Assembly: GCA_013365365.1 (NCBI GenBank)
Contig: JABVXU010000255.1
Span: 1 to 64,000, forward strand
Source of the DNA: Cruorifilaria tuberocauda
Taxonomy: Eukaryota > Nematoda > Chromadorea > Rhabditida > Onchocercidae
Direction: 5' to 3'
Length of the DNA: 64,000 nucleotides
The notes under the pieces are model-generated. The model had not been told where the DNA came from. It made no database searches and saw only the letters and a list, made by a program, of their open reading frames with translations. Below are positions 11,883 through 26,071 of this stretch, one piece after another; within the stretch, counting starts at the first letter, position 1; each line of letters begins with the position of its first letter. A program made the translations under genes and the position numbers.

Positions 11883-14800
11883 TCATAGTTCATCTTTCAT
11901 TGCAATTTGTCGAGCCTTTGCCATTACCGGACAACCACCATAATCAGTGTTATCATCAATTTTATTATCTTTATCCTGAAATACTTTTTCTTTGCTTCTT
12001 TGAAGAATTTAAAATAGTGTAAAACATAGCTTCGAGAAGAATTACCCGATATAATCGTTGGATAAATTGTGGTTCGGAAGGAATTTCAATTAACTGTTCC
12101 CCGAAAATTTCATTAATTTGTGCTAATTGTATGTGTCGAAGTGGATGGATATCATCGATACCTAATATACCTGAAGATTTCTTTCCTCTTTTCTTTAGAA
12201 CTTTTGAAATCTTTGAATAAATTTTCACTTTAAATTATTCGTTAAAACATTTTTTTATGCATAAAATGACTTCTGTTAGAATAATAATATGAACAAAAGA
12301 AACAGTTAAATTAAATTTTTAAATTTGGAGTGATAATTTAATCAAATCAGTGATTGAAATATTGATTAATAAATTTTTCTTTTTGTAATAAATTTGTTTA
12401 AATGTTTAAATTCGAACTTATCGGTTTATTAATAGTAGTAAGAGCAATAAGCTGAAGTAAATTTTCACTTTCTAAATTATTTCCAACATTAAATGCATAA
12501 ATTTTCTCCTGAAATTAAATATTATATTGAAATAAACAATCAGCCATTTTTCTTCATTTCATTACTTTTAATTTTGGATTGAATTCGTCAAATCATTTCT
12601 CAATATGTCTTAATCAAAATTCGCTAAAATTTCAATAAAGTTTAAATTATTTAAAGTGAAATAAAAAAAGTATTCTTATAGAAACATACCTGTAGAAAAA
12701 CTATCAATCTTTTGGAACGATCGTCGGCCAGTAGTGAATGAATTATTTTGTTTGCTGCTTTTGATTTCGAACTGAAAATTTTTGAATATAAGTAATCGTT
12801 AAAAGGAAAAACATTGGACGAAGCTTTAACCATATTTATATTTAAAATTACACTAAAAGATAAAAAAAAACATTTCAGTATATTTGAAAAAAGACATTGT
12901 AAAATATGTCGTAGCTGATTTTACCTATGTTCTAAGCTATTCTAGATTAAATATTCTAGGCTTTATCTAAAAAGCCAACCTCAAGAAGTATTCAATGGTT
13001 TTTGAAATTAAAATTTCAAAAAATAACAGATAATTTTGAATATCAATTTATGATATAAGCGATTTACAAAATATTTACCATAACAAACAAATGGGAAATA
13101 ATAGTAATGAATGAAAGACTAAATGATAAAACTGAAATAATACTAAGAACTGAAATAAATAGCCATAAGTTACGTATATAAATAGTAATTAATACTGTAA
13201 TAATAAATTATCACTTGAAAACAAAAGTTTCAATGCATTTCCTAAATCAAAAATTAATCGAAGAAGTGGTCCTTGTCGAGAATTTTCTCAAGAGTAAACT
13301 TCAATTATAAACGTTTACTTCCAGTCTTTATATTTTATGAAGATTAGGGCAGCATGAGAAACTAAAAGTATGATTTTATATCACTATTGTAATAATTCTT
13401 GTGGATAGTCATGTGTACGATCACAGTTTTTGTCCCTATCTTTGTTTAGTGATAAGGATAGAACGTTACAATCATGACTGTATTACGATCCATACTCCCA
13501 TCGTATCTACTGATAGATCAGATACTCTTTCGCATCTTAATTTTCATTGTTTTTATTGTTCTATTATTAAATAAACTGTCCATTGGATACTTCAACAAGT
13601 CAATGCACCGCTCAAACCAGCGAATTCAGTTTAATCCAAACCTCAAGCAAATTTTATTCCCGAAAGCAAAAGTAAGTCACGACAGTCCTAATCTCTTTTG
13701 CTAAAAATAAAATCTTTTCATACAAATATATTTTATTTATATGATCAATATCTTTCTCCTATCTTATTCAATAACTCCAAACAATCATTGAAATATTATT
13801 TGCAGAGATAATTATAATTATAGTTTTACTTAACAAATACAAATACATCATCATTATACCTGAAATCATTCATTGTTAACGAGTGAAAAAATTACCTGTT
13901 AATAATAATTGTACAAATTATATATGATGATTTTGCGCATAGTTCTGCAAATTTTGACCTTTCACCCTCGTTACCAACATCAATGAGTAAAATTAATGGT
14001 TGCATTTGATGTGTTAAAATGTCAGATGTAAATCCATTACTTATATCTATCTGCAAAACTAAGTTATAATTTTGTGTAAAATTAAAATTCATTATGAAAT
14101 ATTCAAAATGATTAATAAAAAAAAGAATCCATCTGAAGTATCGTCAAAATATTACCTTGAAAAAGCAACCATCTGCTTGAATTTATTCTTGCGTTATTTT
14201 GAGAAAAAAAATTCTCAAATTAATTAATTAAGAGAATACTAAAATACCAAAGCTGAAAGGTAAAAGAACAATTAATTGAAAAAAGAAAATATTTTCCAAA
14301 ATGATACTTACGACAGATGGCAAAGATGAATGTATGACAAAACTGATCAATTCTTGAATTTCATAATTCCCTGTGAAATCAATCCGTTTCCGTTTTTCCA
14401 ATGCTCGAACAGTATAAACAGTATTGGGATGGCTATAATCAGAATACTAATTAGTTTATTTGCCGTAATTTTTTTAATTTTAATTTCAAAGTTTTAATAA
14501 TAATAATAACTAATTTATTAAAAATTACATGGAAAACTGATGTCTGGATAATACTGCATGAGAATGAAAGAAGCAAAAATAAAAATAACAAGAAATAGTA
14601 AGATGAATGATTTTAATGAGCTTAGTTATAAAACTTGAGTAATTACTATGTCATAAATAAAGTACAGGTAATTTAATCAAACGTAATTAATTTAATTCAA
14701 ATATGAAAAGTTACAGCGAATTTATTGCAAATTTTTCAATTCTTCAAATTATGCTATTATCCATTTCTCTAAAGTGAATTTATCATTTGAATTAAAATTA

Positions 14801-17800
14801 TATTTTCAATAAGTTTATCAATTTTATCATTTGAGTTGCCGTTTCAATACCTTTCTCTAATTAAATACACGAAATGATATTTTCCTTTCAAATTTTCAGC
14901 CATTTGCATGAAAATGCTGGCTTCATTACTATTACGATCATTGAAAATTCCAATTGTTATTGCAGGCCTAATTCCTTCGAATGATTCCAATTTACCTTAA
15001 AAATTTTTAATTAAGCATTTTCAGATAGAACAATAATTAAGTAAGCATTTTGTAATTCACTGAAGCAAGCAGACGTAAAATTACACGCTATTTCTCAGTA
15101 TTTGAAACTAATTTGAAGAAAGTTCATATTATTACCTCTTAATAGTTGAGTATTCTGTCTTAGCTTCAATTAATAAAAAAACCTGTTTTCCTCTAAATAA
15201 TTCTTTCTTAATTAGTCGTAATTAAAAGTACCTGTTTTAATTTGCTTTATTTCATCATCCGAATGAATTTCTTGTGCTGGTGATAATAACAAACTGCAAG
15301 ACAATTTATCAAAAAAGAATTTCAAAATAAATTTGAGATATAAAATTAACATAATTGAAGAAAAATTTAATTTTCAACTATTTCGTTTTTTCTATTACGA
15401 TATTTTGTCACTATCATTGATAGCGTTACGTTTGCAAGGTTATCACTGTTTACGTCTTATCATTACTACTGTTAGAGTTACTCTCACTATGATTAGTAAA
15501 AGTTGCTACAAGAAAGTTCGAATGAAAAATCCTCTCATGATCTTCCTATCTCATAATCACGATGCCACAGTCTTCAATCATCGAAATATCTGAAGATTGT
15601 TTTGTTCTTGTTTTTTTTCTTAATTTTAAGCTATCAATCATTTTTATTAATAATTATAATTATATAAAATAATTATACAAATCATTATATATTATAAATA
15701 TAATAATTATGCAAATCATATTCATAGATATAGCTAATTCAAGTTATATATTTTTTTCAGAAATAAAAAAATAATCATTCCGTTTTCTGATTTTTCTTAA
15801 CTAATATCATATTGCACTATTCCATTTGAATGGTAACTTTTCTTTATTGCAATTACTCTATTTATTATTACTATTATTTACTATTATTAGTTTCTTCTAT
15901 CAAACAGTGTGATAATTAAAAATATCAAATTTATCATTAAGTAAATTAATTCATAGTTAATTAGAGAGTTTGGAGAAAGTTATTTAATTACTAAAGTCAA
16001 TCATAATGATAAACTTACAGTTGAACCCAATCAATGTAATATTTTATATCACGCAATTCTTTAGTCTTTCCAAAAACATCATTCTTCTTGTATGCAAATA
16101 CAGTATGATAATTATCATCTGGTTTTGTAATATAATCATCACATAATTCGTCAAATTCATGACATGCTAATGCACCGAATATAACTGATGGATGACGTGA
16201 GGCTAATGATTTTGAAGCTTCTGCCCATAAATAGAATGCATGCTTACTTAGCATATTTTCTAAAAAAAAGTTAGATTTAATTTTTAATTCTAAAATTTCA
16301 AAATATTGAAATTCTTTTGAATATTAAACGGTTTTCTCTTTGATTAATTAATTTAATTGAAATTTACTGTACTATAGATTTATTTTCTTATTTTTTTTTT
16401 GTACATTATTCGTAGTTTCAACATTGTATTGTAACAATTTCAATTAATATTTTACTCATTTTTACTATAATTTAATAAATACGATATAAAGATACAGTTC
16501 AAAAATCAATAACTTTTATTTTGTTTAAAAAAAGAGAACAAATTTTCATCTTTACATCTCTCAATTATCATTCTCTCTCTTCCTTCTCTCATTGCTGTAT
16601 ACTTAAAAATTAATTTAAATATAAATTACCAATATTCCAAAATAGGACAAACGTTAATTGATCATTACTGATAGCATTATCCAATTTCTTTTCATCCATA
16701 CGTTGTAATTGATGCCAACTTAATTGTCCATCAAAAGATCGTCGTTCTAACAGCAATGGTTCAATAAGATTAAGCTCTAATGGTGAACGTAAAATTGTAC
16801 TTTTAAATCTCGTTACTTTTGATTTATGCTTCTTCTCCATTAATTCCTATAAATAAAAAGGTTTTACTTACAAAATCCATTAGTTGCAAAGTTATCATAA
16901 TCCTGATATAATTAATTTACTTCTCTAATTAAAAAATTTACCTCATTTGATAATCGTCGTACAAATCCAACTTCTTTATCTGCTTCTTTACTACAGTATA
17001 CAGTTAGATCATGTGTACTGTGCTGAGAGAGTATACTGTAATAATTCCTTTTTTTCAGCTATTATACATAAAAAGAAACAATAATATAATATATTATATA
17101 AAATAAAAACATGGTTATGTCAACCACAATTCATGTAACTCACATATTTACAGTTTAAATTATACAAAAACGACTTATTCAGAATATAAGATTAAATAAG
17201 TAAAATTTAAAATAATAAATTGCAAAGTGAAATATGATTCTTTAAATTATGCAATTTCCTTCATTAAATGAATCATACAAATAATATTAGGATTCTCGTC
17301 TTGGAAGAAAGGCAAACTTTAAAAGTGATGCTTCAATAATTGCTTTCTTACGGCTAAGCTTCGCTGTAATTTCATAAATTACATCTCCCTTTTCTCTGAA
17401 ATTCAAAAATCCTGTAGAATGAATAGATTCAAAAAAAGATTAAACAAAATAAATCATAATTCTCGACTTCTTTAATAATTATATTTCAATTTTTAATAAA
17501 AAATTATCTGATCTAATCATAAATTATATCTTTTTTATTACTTATTATATTCGAAAGTAATGAAAATCTTCATAGGAACATACGATACATTTTTAATAGA
17601 ATAATTAATTTAGAATAATCCAAAGTATATTATTGTCAAGTAATTAATTATTTCAATTTTGGTAATAGAATGGTTAAAGAATTGAAGATATTAAGAATTA
17701 CAGATCATTGATAATCAGCCAATGGAATGATTCTTGCAGCGAATATTGCAAACATTTCGATTGCTTCCCTTCTTCACAATTTATCTTTGAAAACAAGAAA

Positions 17801-19686
17801 TAACAGTTTTTCAAAAGTAAAAGTAAAAATTGGAATTTTCTTTCATTGCTAACTTTTTTAATCTGAAAAAATATATTTTAATCTGCAAACTTCACTCATT
17901 TAACTTTAATTAATAACAAAAAAAACGGCATATACTTCTGATAATTGAAACGTAAATTAAATTAAAGGTTTAAAAAGGTTTAAAGGTTTATAAAAATAGT
18001 AGACGAGAGATTTCTTAATCGATTTATCTAACTAAATTACGATTTTTTTGTTTTATTGTAATGATTTTTATACATTGCCATGGATGGATTAGTGAATGTT
18101 TAGTTTAAATCCCGAGATTTTCAATAGTTCAACACAACAGCCTTCAAATTTCATTTATTTTTTATTTAAAATTAAACCTTTTCAACTATTAAATCAAGTC
18201 GTACTTCACGTTTCAATCGTCGAGTAATTTCATCGAGTACAGCAAACATATCATCACTGAAAAGTTGATCCAATTCTAGGAACGGATCACTTTTATTCCT
18301 GTTTCCAAATGCACTAACCTGATTTACCGTTATACATATAAATGCAGGTTATTCGGGTTTCTGATGGTACTAGACCGGGAGCCCTTGCTGATTCTCTCGC
18401 TTCATTTTCATCACTAAATCCTTCAATTCGTTTCCTTGGACATTCAGCTCTAAAAAAATAATAACTTTTGGCGATTTTCGCTTGCTTATATTTTACTTAT
18501 GCCTATTATATGTAACTTAAATAGTTGATCCAAATGCTTTAATAAAATATAAAATAGTAATTGTTTACATCAATACTCAATATTGCTTATCTTAACTTTA
18601 GTTTCATTAATGATAGAAAATTTTTAGTGAAAATTTAATTTCTTTATATTTAAAATCTAATCATAGGTTAAACTGTGGCGCTGTTCTAAATTTAAATACT
18701 TGAAATAACCATTTAAATTCACTTCTATCAATTTCCAATGATTTTCAACCACAATAAAGATAAAAGTATTCCATTATTCCAAAATTATTATCCATATATA
18801 AATATTTTAATAAATGTCAAATATTATTTAATTTAAAGTTATTTAATTGAAATTGACTTAATATTGTTTTTTGCTAAGCAATAAAATAATTATTTCTTTT
18901 TTCATTGATATAATTAATTTCATTAATAAGCACTAACATAATTAATAAAATCTTATGAATAATTTAAGTTAAAAATTTTTGTAAATTGATTAATACAAAA
19001 TGATCTTTTTAGTGACTGTAGAAAAGTTTAAAAAAATTATAGGCGGGGAAATTATTGAAGGTTAAACAAATAATTTATGCAATCTACTCAAGCTGAATTG
19101 AAATTTCAAATTTCAAAATGAAATTTCAAACTTTTTAAATTTAAGTATATTAAACATTTTTCTTATCAAAATATAGAAAATTTCAGTAAAGCATTCGTTC
19201 AACAGACTAAAGTGCAAAAAGAAATTATAACAAAAAAAAAAATGAAAAAGATAGCTACTATTATTACTATATTTCTGTTCTTGTGCATTTCTTATCAATT
19301 ATTCCGGATAGTAATTTACTCTTTCTACTAGATGTTCCGGATAGCGATTCGAGCTTCCACTCGAAACATTGATTAAACAAAATTTTATCCTAATCATTGT
19401 TTACTTTACTTACAAATCAGCTAGAATTGAAAAATGATGTAAAGCTATTATCCGTAACTTAAACTATTATCACATAAATATTTTTAACTGTTAGTATTGC
19501 CAACTTTTTCAATTTTATATTAATTGTTTATACAAAAATAACAAATTTAATGTGTAAAGTATTAAAACCTTAAAAAAATCAAAATGAAAAAATAAAAATA
19601 GAGAAAAAAAGGAATTTATCTTACCTTACAAATGTTCCCACAAATACAATGAAAAAAGATAAGTAAGAGAAATACATCAATTCCAT
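11883..19686 (-). CDS. TXNDC16: TXNDC16-like ER-luminal thioredoxin-fold protein with KDEL
   Basis: Sixteen exons (descending): 19686-19625, 18449-18336, 18298-18178, 17784-17702, 17395-17318, 17035-16942, 16846-16630, 16259-16019, 15293-15232, 14995-14851, 14432-14312, 14050-13896, 12771-12690, 12508-12418, 12170-12046, 11975-11883. They sum to 1884 nt (627 aa) with consistent phases. The N-terminus is a signal peptide (MELMYFSYLSFFIVFVGTFV). The C-terminus is MKDEL, an ER-retrieval signal. Segments recall human TXNDC16: IVEKINCEEGKQSKC, a thioredoxin-like unit with LTFVLFWNI and TVFAYKKNDVFG, then ITIGIFNDRNSNEA, PLILLIDVGNEGE and EKIYAFNV. The thioredoxin unit has no CXXC, so oxidoreductase activity is unlikely and a chaperone or scaffold role in the ER is more plausible (inference). 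It is shorter than the human protein (about 825 aa), mainly in the N-terminal half. The 18299-18335 intron is only 37 nt. Confidence 0.75.
13474..13811 (+). CDS. Candidate nested small membrane protein ORF
   Basis: On the strand opposite the TXNDC16-like gene, inside its 12772-13895 intron. An ATG at 13474 opens 66 codons with a hydrophobic stretch (ILIFIVFIVLLLNK) followed by a basic, hydrophilic tail, ending at a good donor (GTAAGT at 13672). The next TTTGCAG acceptor joins in phase to AGA TAA at 13806-13811, giving 67 aa. A TGTTTAG site about 25 bases before the ATG could be a splice or trans-splice acceptor. I do not recognise the product; it may be chance. Confidence 0.25.
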
Positions 19687-21013
19687 TACGATATCATTCA
19701 ACCAAGGACACTTCTCGTTTCACCGAAATTTTGAAATAACGCATACATTTGTTTGAACAATTTTCAGTGCCATTCACGATTCACAATCATTAACAGTTCA
19801 TGTCAATTATTACGATTTCGCTATTTTAAGTTTAATTTTTCTTTAGCAGAAAATGATCAATTCATCATGTTAAATGAAGAAGGAATGAAAATATTACAAT
19901 GTATTCACTTATTAATATCTAATTCTCTAATATTAACAATAATATATCTAATAATAATAATATTACTACATAAGATATAGTACAGTATTTACTTAGCAAT
20001 ATATTAAGTTAATAAATGTCTGACTGTTTAGTATTATAAATGAAATATAATAATAAACTTCAATAGCAAGAAAGTGTATTGCAACTGTAGCAATGATAAC
20101 ATGTGAAATGACATATCGATATGTTGTATACTTTTTTTTAGAATAAATGCAGTTTTAATATGCTAATACTCGGAATAGTTAGCGATGAGTAAAAGAGTAA
20201 AATTTAGAGTAAATTTATTTCAAACCACAGAAATGCGGCAAATCTACTTAAATTTTATGATAACTAAATATTTATCATAAATTAAAGAAATTGTTGTGCA
20301 TGTATGTGAAAAATGATTATGGGATTTCTAATTGTTATGGATTCAAAAAATTGTTATAAATCTAATTGTTTTGAAATTTTAAATATTATAATATAAATGT
20401 AGAAACTATTACACAATTGCTCTGACTCATAGAATTATTTTGCAGATCACTGTAAACGTAAAATAATCAGAACTCACATTCACGAATATCCAATTTCAAA
20501 TATTATAGGCGAATATTTTGTTCTGGATAACTCATTAAACGGGATACGAACTTTAAGTATTAAATTTTATAGGTTGAACTCTACATGATTGTAGCAGTAT
20601 GAAATCTGATTATACATTGTCATTTTGGATTCATGTTCATTAATGTGATATGATAACGTCTAGAGTATGTACCACTAGCTTGCCACAATAATCAAAAAAC
20701 TTTTCGGAGCAGGACAACAAGATACTACGAGTACTGTTATTAATTTTTTCCTCTGATTAATCAAAATTCGACCATAACTATTGGTTTATTAAAAGAATTC
20801 AATCTCAACCAGTATTATGTAACACTTGAATGTTGAATTCAACAAGGAAATAAAGTTAGAAGTGAATCTATAAAGTAGTGGAATCAATAGTCCTTACAAC
20901 TTGAAATGTTAATTAATAAAGAAATCTATTATATACCGGTTTTATTATTTCAAATCTTAAATAGAAACATTTACAAGACAACAAACAACCTAAAAGAATT
21001 ATAATCAATTGGA
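19687..21013. other. Intergenic between two minus-strand genes
   Basis: Holds the promoter side of the TXNDC16-like gene and the 3' flank of the FTSJ3 gene. An open + frame at 19753-19980 ends in a leucine/isoleucine-rich stretch encoded by ATA/TTA repeats and looks compositional. No other gene seen. Confidence 0.5.
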
Positions 21014-24000
21014 TCATCTATTGCGGCGTCTACCACCTCTACCACCGGCTTTACGTCTTCCCTTTTGGTCCATTTGCTTTTGACGACGATTATCTTTCTT
21101 CAACCGTGCGTCCACTACCTTGAATTCAAATTTATTTGTCCAACTATTTTGTTCACACCATCGAAATAATAAATGAAGAGAACACAAAACCATTTTCTTA
21201 AATGTGAATTAACCAAAATGAAATCAATAGATAAGACCTTGACCCACATTGGATAAATCATTTCAAGATATTCAATTTATTTATTCTCTCCTTTACGAAA
21301 AATATCAATATTTCTATGACGAAATCACTTTGTTATTCATAAAAACATTTCTTTACCATGACTTCACACAAATCATTCATCTTCAAAAACAACTTACTTT
21401 AAATGGCCCTTTTGGCCTGGGCATGCTTCCTCGTTTGCCTTTCGTCACTACTGCATAAGTTATCTTTTTCTTTTCCTTTATTGATGATGCTGTTTTACGA
21501 TATAATCTTCAAAAGATATTTTAGATTTCAACTGTTTTAATACATAATCTTCAAAATACAAACTTAGATTTCAACTCTTGGCTTGATTCCTTCGAAGCAA
21601 ACAACCATTAAAAAACGATTCCTAGCAGTGAGAATGAAAAGCATTCAAATGCATAAAGTAATGAATTCGAGCTTACCTGCGAATTTCGCGAATTTTTTCT
21701 GCTTGCTCCATGTTTTCGCTTTCAATGATACCCTCTGCTCTTTTCTTTGCTAACTGCAATTTCCGGTCTCGTCGTTTCTTCTTCCGTGCTTTTGCTTCAG
21801 CAACTTTTTTGATTGTTCGTGTGTTAATATCTCGCATACGATTTTTGTAAAATTCTACTCGGTCCTGAATTTAAAATTCAAAAAATCCATGTACTATGAT
21901 CATTTCCATGACCTTTAAATATATATATCTGAATAGCTGATACAAATACAAAATTTTTTCTTACTTAAGGAACTAACTTTTGAAACTGGAAGTTCTTTTC
22001 TGAAATGTTTCTTTTCGTCTTCTACGAACCAATCAGGAAGTCCCTCATCATTGTTTGCATACCTTAAAATGCCCAGCTATAACCGAAACACATAAGTCTT
22101 GCAGAAATACGAAAACATGGACTTTACTTTAAAGCTATGTGAACTGTCTAAATTATAATCATCTCTGGCACATTCGTGAACAATACATCTCAAATATTTC
22201 GGGATGTTCCAGAAACAGTTTTTTATTTGCTGAAAGACTCAAATCAATGACAAGGTACACACTATAAGCCTAATGATATGAGTACCAAATTAGATAAAAC
22301 TATCGGATAATTCTGAACCATGCAAACCAAAATCACCTATTCCATCCCCAATCTTCCAAGTCTCGTCTTGTTTTTGACGAATATATTAGTTGCTCTCCAA
22401 GTGCAAGTAGCTCGGGAGACAGCTTTGCCACTTTACCTATAGGAAAGTTCATTATATAATAAGTCGACCAAAATTAACTAAATGTTTACAAATATAAAAC
22501 CTGTCTTTCCATTCTGCGTTAGATCATATGAAGAATTTTCTGCATCATTTTTATCGACATCACGATATTCTTCATCGCTTTCATCATTGTCATCTACGAA
22601 GACAGAAGTAGTTCTTGCATTTATTCTGGCTTCGCTATTGAGTTTTTGACTGTCTCCTTTCTTTCTTTCATCTGACCATGATTCCGTATTTGATTTCTTT
22701 TTATCATTTTCTTTGTTACTCTGCTTTATATCCCCTATAAACTGAATGAAATATCTATGATATTAACATAAACATCATAATAAATTCTAGAAAGTAAATA
22801 TGGCTAGAAAGTTATCTTGCTGGGTAACGAAACTGTCAAACTGAACAAAAATTGACTGGAAGGACCTTGTGAAGCATTTTTAAATTTTTTAATGAAATTT
22901 TCAACAGCTCTTAAAGCGCCTTCTTCTTCATCGATCAGTTCAGCAACTTGATGCTAGAATAGATACTGCACAATAATTATGGAGATTTAAACAACTGTTT
23001 TCAAACATAAAAATAAAACATAGTAAAAACTAAAAATTGCATTTGCTCATTTTAATTTAAATATTTCTACAGTATTTTTCATATGAAATACATATATATA
23101 TATATGAAATCAATATTAAATACAAAACTAACGCGGCCAAACCACTCTGCCTTCTGAGCTTCAGCTTTTTCTGCTTTTGACATAGTTGGATCTTGTTCAT
23201 GATGAAATTCTTCCGCGTTATCATCTATGCTGAAATATCAATTACATTTAACAATCTTCCGGTATAACTTTAACAATTTATATATAGTGCACCAAAATGA
23301 TATCAGTTTATGTCCAATCAAGATCATCACTTTTTTATCTACGTGATTCGAGTATGTATTAAAAAGTAACAAATAGACATACCATCGCTAATTTAAGAGG
23401 TAAATTTAGCTAATTACAGCAAATCTGAAAAGAAAATTGCAAAAATTTTCTGGTAAAAAGTCTCTCGTAGTTACTCGTAGCTTTCGTAGTTACTAAGTGA
23501 ATTTCAAACAGATACTTTCCAATATGGACCAGGTAAAAGGAAAAAAATTATAACACAAAAATTTTCGTACTCCGAGTCATCATTATCATCATCACTGGTA
23601 AAATCTTCATCGTTATCATTGCTGCTCTCGTCCTTATTGTTCTCTGATTCCAAAACTTTTTTAATATCCATATTTCCTCGATCCTTAACTCTCGCAACTT
23701 TCTTTAACGAAAACAGTTCTTGTTCATTGGGTATTTCATAGGTATCTCCTTCTACCAGCATTTTTAGCTTTTTCCTTTTTTCAAGATATGCTTTATCTTT
23801 TAACATCTTCCGTTTCTTTTTCTTTAGCACTGCCTGCAAAAATTATTTTTCATATTAACTGGAAAAAATTAAAAAATAATACAATAGGAGAGAAAAATAA
23901 ATACCTTTTCTTCTGCTTTTGCTATTGACAACTGCTGTTCAATTTCTGCCATTCGCTCATCTCTGGAAATCACAGAAAATTCTTACAAATACAGATAAAA

Positions 24001-26071
24001 ATATTTGATATTGAAAACAGCGCTTCCACTTACTCAGGATCGACCACTACAGTATCTTTTATTTCATTCTCCGCTTCGTTTGGAGTTCTTTCTTCGTTGA
24101 TTTTTTGGATAATATTACGCCTCCACTTCAGTATCAATCGTAACTCTCTCGGGCCACATACCTTAATATCTTCTAGGCAACACTTTACTTCATCAGTTGT
24201 CACTTCGTCATTTGACCATTTTTCATCATCCAGAGCAATCTGCAATCGATAATTAAAAAAGAGAAAGCTATACTTAAACTATATGAATTATTAAATAGAG
24301 GCATCTAAAAAATTATTATATTTACAAATTTATTTTATGTTTCTCTTCTTTTCCTACACTGTTAACGCTAAAAAATGCTATTCTAAAGATTTGAGGCATA
24401 ATGGTAAAGTCATTTTTAGTAATTTACTTCCAAAAAAAAGACTAAGACTCACTTTATACGCAGAAGCTAACAATCCTAAATAATCGCTACTTTGAATGAA
24501 ATCTGTGGCATTTATTGTTTTATGCACCGAAATAGATTCATTTTCATAACCAGCGACGGGTATTTTCTTCCGCTTCATACGTGGTTGCAGCATTAGTTGT
24601 CTGTAAACATAAAAATTAAAAAGAAAGCTTAATTTAACATAATTCTGTTATGATAAAAATCAGATTATGAATGAAATTTATAGAAAACTTATCAAAACTT
24701 ACGGATTTGAGACGACTGACTGTTGTGTCGATTCAGCAAACACCTTTTTGGGATCTAAGAAATTAGGACTAAGTTTTTCCGGTTTCAGGTATTTCTCACA
24801 AACTACAAAGATCTCTGCGGATTCTAAGCGTGATGCTGCTGGTTTCCAAACGTGTACCTGCAAACTAGTACGGTGGCACCAAAATATTAAATGTTTCATA
24901 ACATTAGCATTACGTAAATACTTCTAAATTTCATAATATTACAGTCGCACGAATATTAGCAAAAATCTTCAGATACTTGCAATAAATTTATAAATTCCAA
25001 ATTTTATTACTGCAGGAACCTACTTGTTTGAACAGTTTCTCAAATACTGATATCAGATGATGATAATCACTTGAGCGAAAGATTTTCGTCACAAAAACAC
25101 CATTTTTTGCTAATATTTGTGTTGCAAGTTTCAAAGCCGATAGTGTTAGACAGTTTTGCTCGAACGCATCCTGAATCCAATTACGTCCTATGTTCGGTGC
25201 GCCATCATGCAACACACAATCAGCCTACAAGTCATTTCATTAATAAATATCAGGACATTTCGCTGAAAAATTGAAATCCTAAGAAATTTATGGAAAATAA
25301 GGAATGAACAACGTTTTCAGCGTCCAGTGGAAATGATAGAAGAGCTTTTTGACGCAAAAGTAGTGCTATCAACTAGAAACATTTTATTATCCTATTTTTA
25401 TATCTCAGGACCAATATTTTCAAATTTTTTGATTGAAGTATATAACACACCTCCCAACCATGCAGCTCCTTCCGTACCATCTGTCTAGTTTTTTCGGTGG
25501 TAATATCACCTTGTAAAGTTATACATTTGTTGATCGGTTTGATAGGCACCAAATCAACTCCTGAAAACAATTACTTTGATCAAAAATAACCGACAAACAT
25601 GCAAAAAGTCGTAATTTTTTGCTTTTCAGTAATTTTGGTAATACAAAGTTAATTACAAGAGTTTTCAACATATCATACATCAAAAATTTTATATGTGAAT
25701 TCTGCATAGAATCCTTACCTATGCAAAGCGACGAAACGGGCATATTTTGTGTGGCTACTTGAAGCCATCCACCCGGTGCTGCGCATAAATCAACAACTGT
25801 TCTGGATTTTTGCAAAAATTCGAATCGTTTATTCAACTGCAGCAATTTGAATGCAGCACGAGATCGGTATCCTGAAATGACAAGTATGAAAATCTTTTTC
25901 TTCTCGCCCTCAATCTCTTCTAAATAGAGATTCATTTTAATCAAGGGAATTGCTCTAAATTGAGAAAAATGTCTGAAGAAATGAACGGAGTCAACGGGCG
26001 AAACCTGCTTCCTTTGCAAGGTGATAATATTTATCCCGGCGTTGCTTTCCAATTTTTGTCTTCTTACCCAT
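21014..26071 (-). CDS. FTSJ3: FTSJ3/Spb1-type pre-rRNA 2'-O-methyltransferase
   Basis: Seventeen exons (descending): 26071-26005, 25871-25719, 25560-25451, 25224-25024, 24857-24703, 24600-24453, 24239-24034, 23962-23905, 23833-23571, 23229-23133, 22953-22866, 22734-22501, 22436-22337, 22062-21978, 21864-21677, 21506-21398, 21118-21014; 788 aa, in frame. Nucleolar enzyme that methylates pre-60S rRNA 2'-OH groups with SAM. The FtsJ (RrmJ) domain covers about residues 20-200: SAM motif DLCAAPGGW (50-58) and the K-D-K-E tetrad K31, D117 (LHDGAPN), K157 (VTKIFRS), E192 (AEIFVVC). An Spb1 middle region ([16 protein letters not shown]) and acidic stretches follow. The conserved Spb1 C-terminus has [30 protein letters not shown] and PRPKGPFK, ending in a basic [10 protein letters not shown] tail. 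Length is close to yeast and human homologues. The 22866 exon uses a weak donor (GTCCTT). Identification is secure. Confidence 0.93.

Noticed and set aside
15333..15593. Hydrophobic + strand ORF in a TXNDC16-like intron
   Set aside because: No matching splice sites, promoter or family features.
17040..17112. Minus-strand MFLFYIIYYIIVSFY as a signal peptide for a separate downstream gene
   Set aside because: TAA and TAG follow in frame before the next exon and no usable intron joins them. The phase-correct join from 17318 to 17035 makes one TXNDC16-like gene instead.
17287..17317. Reading through to the TAA at 17287-17289 as the end of a short secreted protein
   Set aside because: Splicing at 17318 (GTTTGC donor) joins in phase to the exon at 17035 and yields one 627-residue protein with KDEL, which matches TXNDC16 better.
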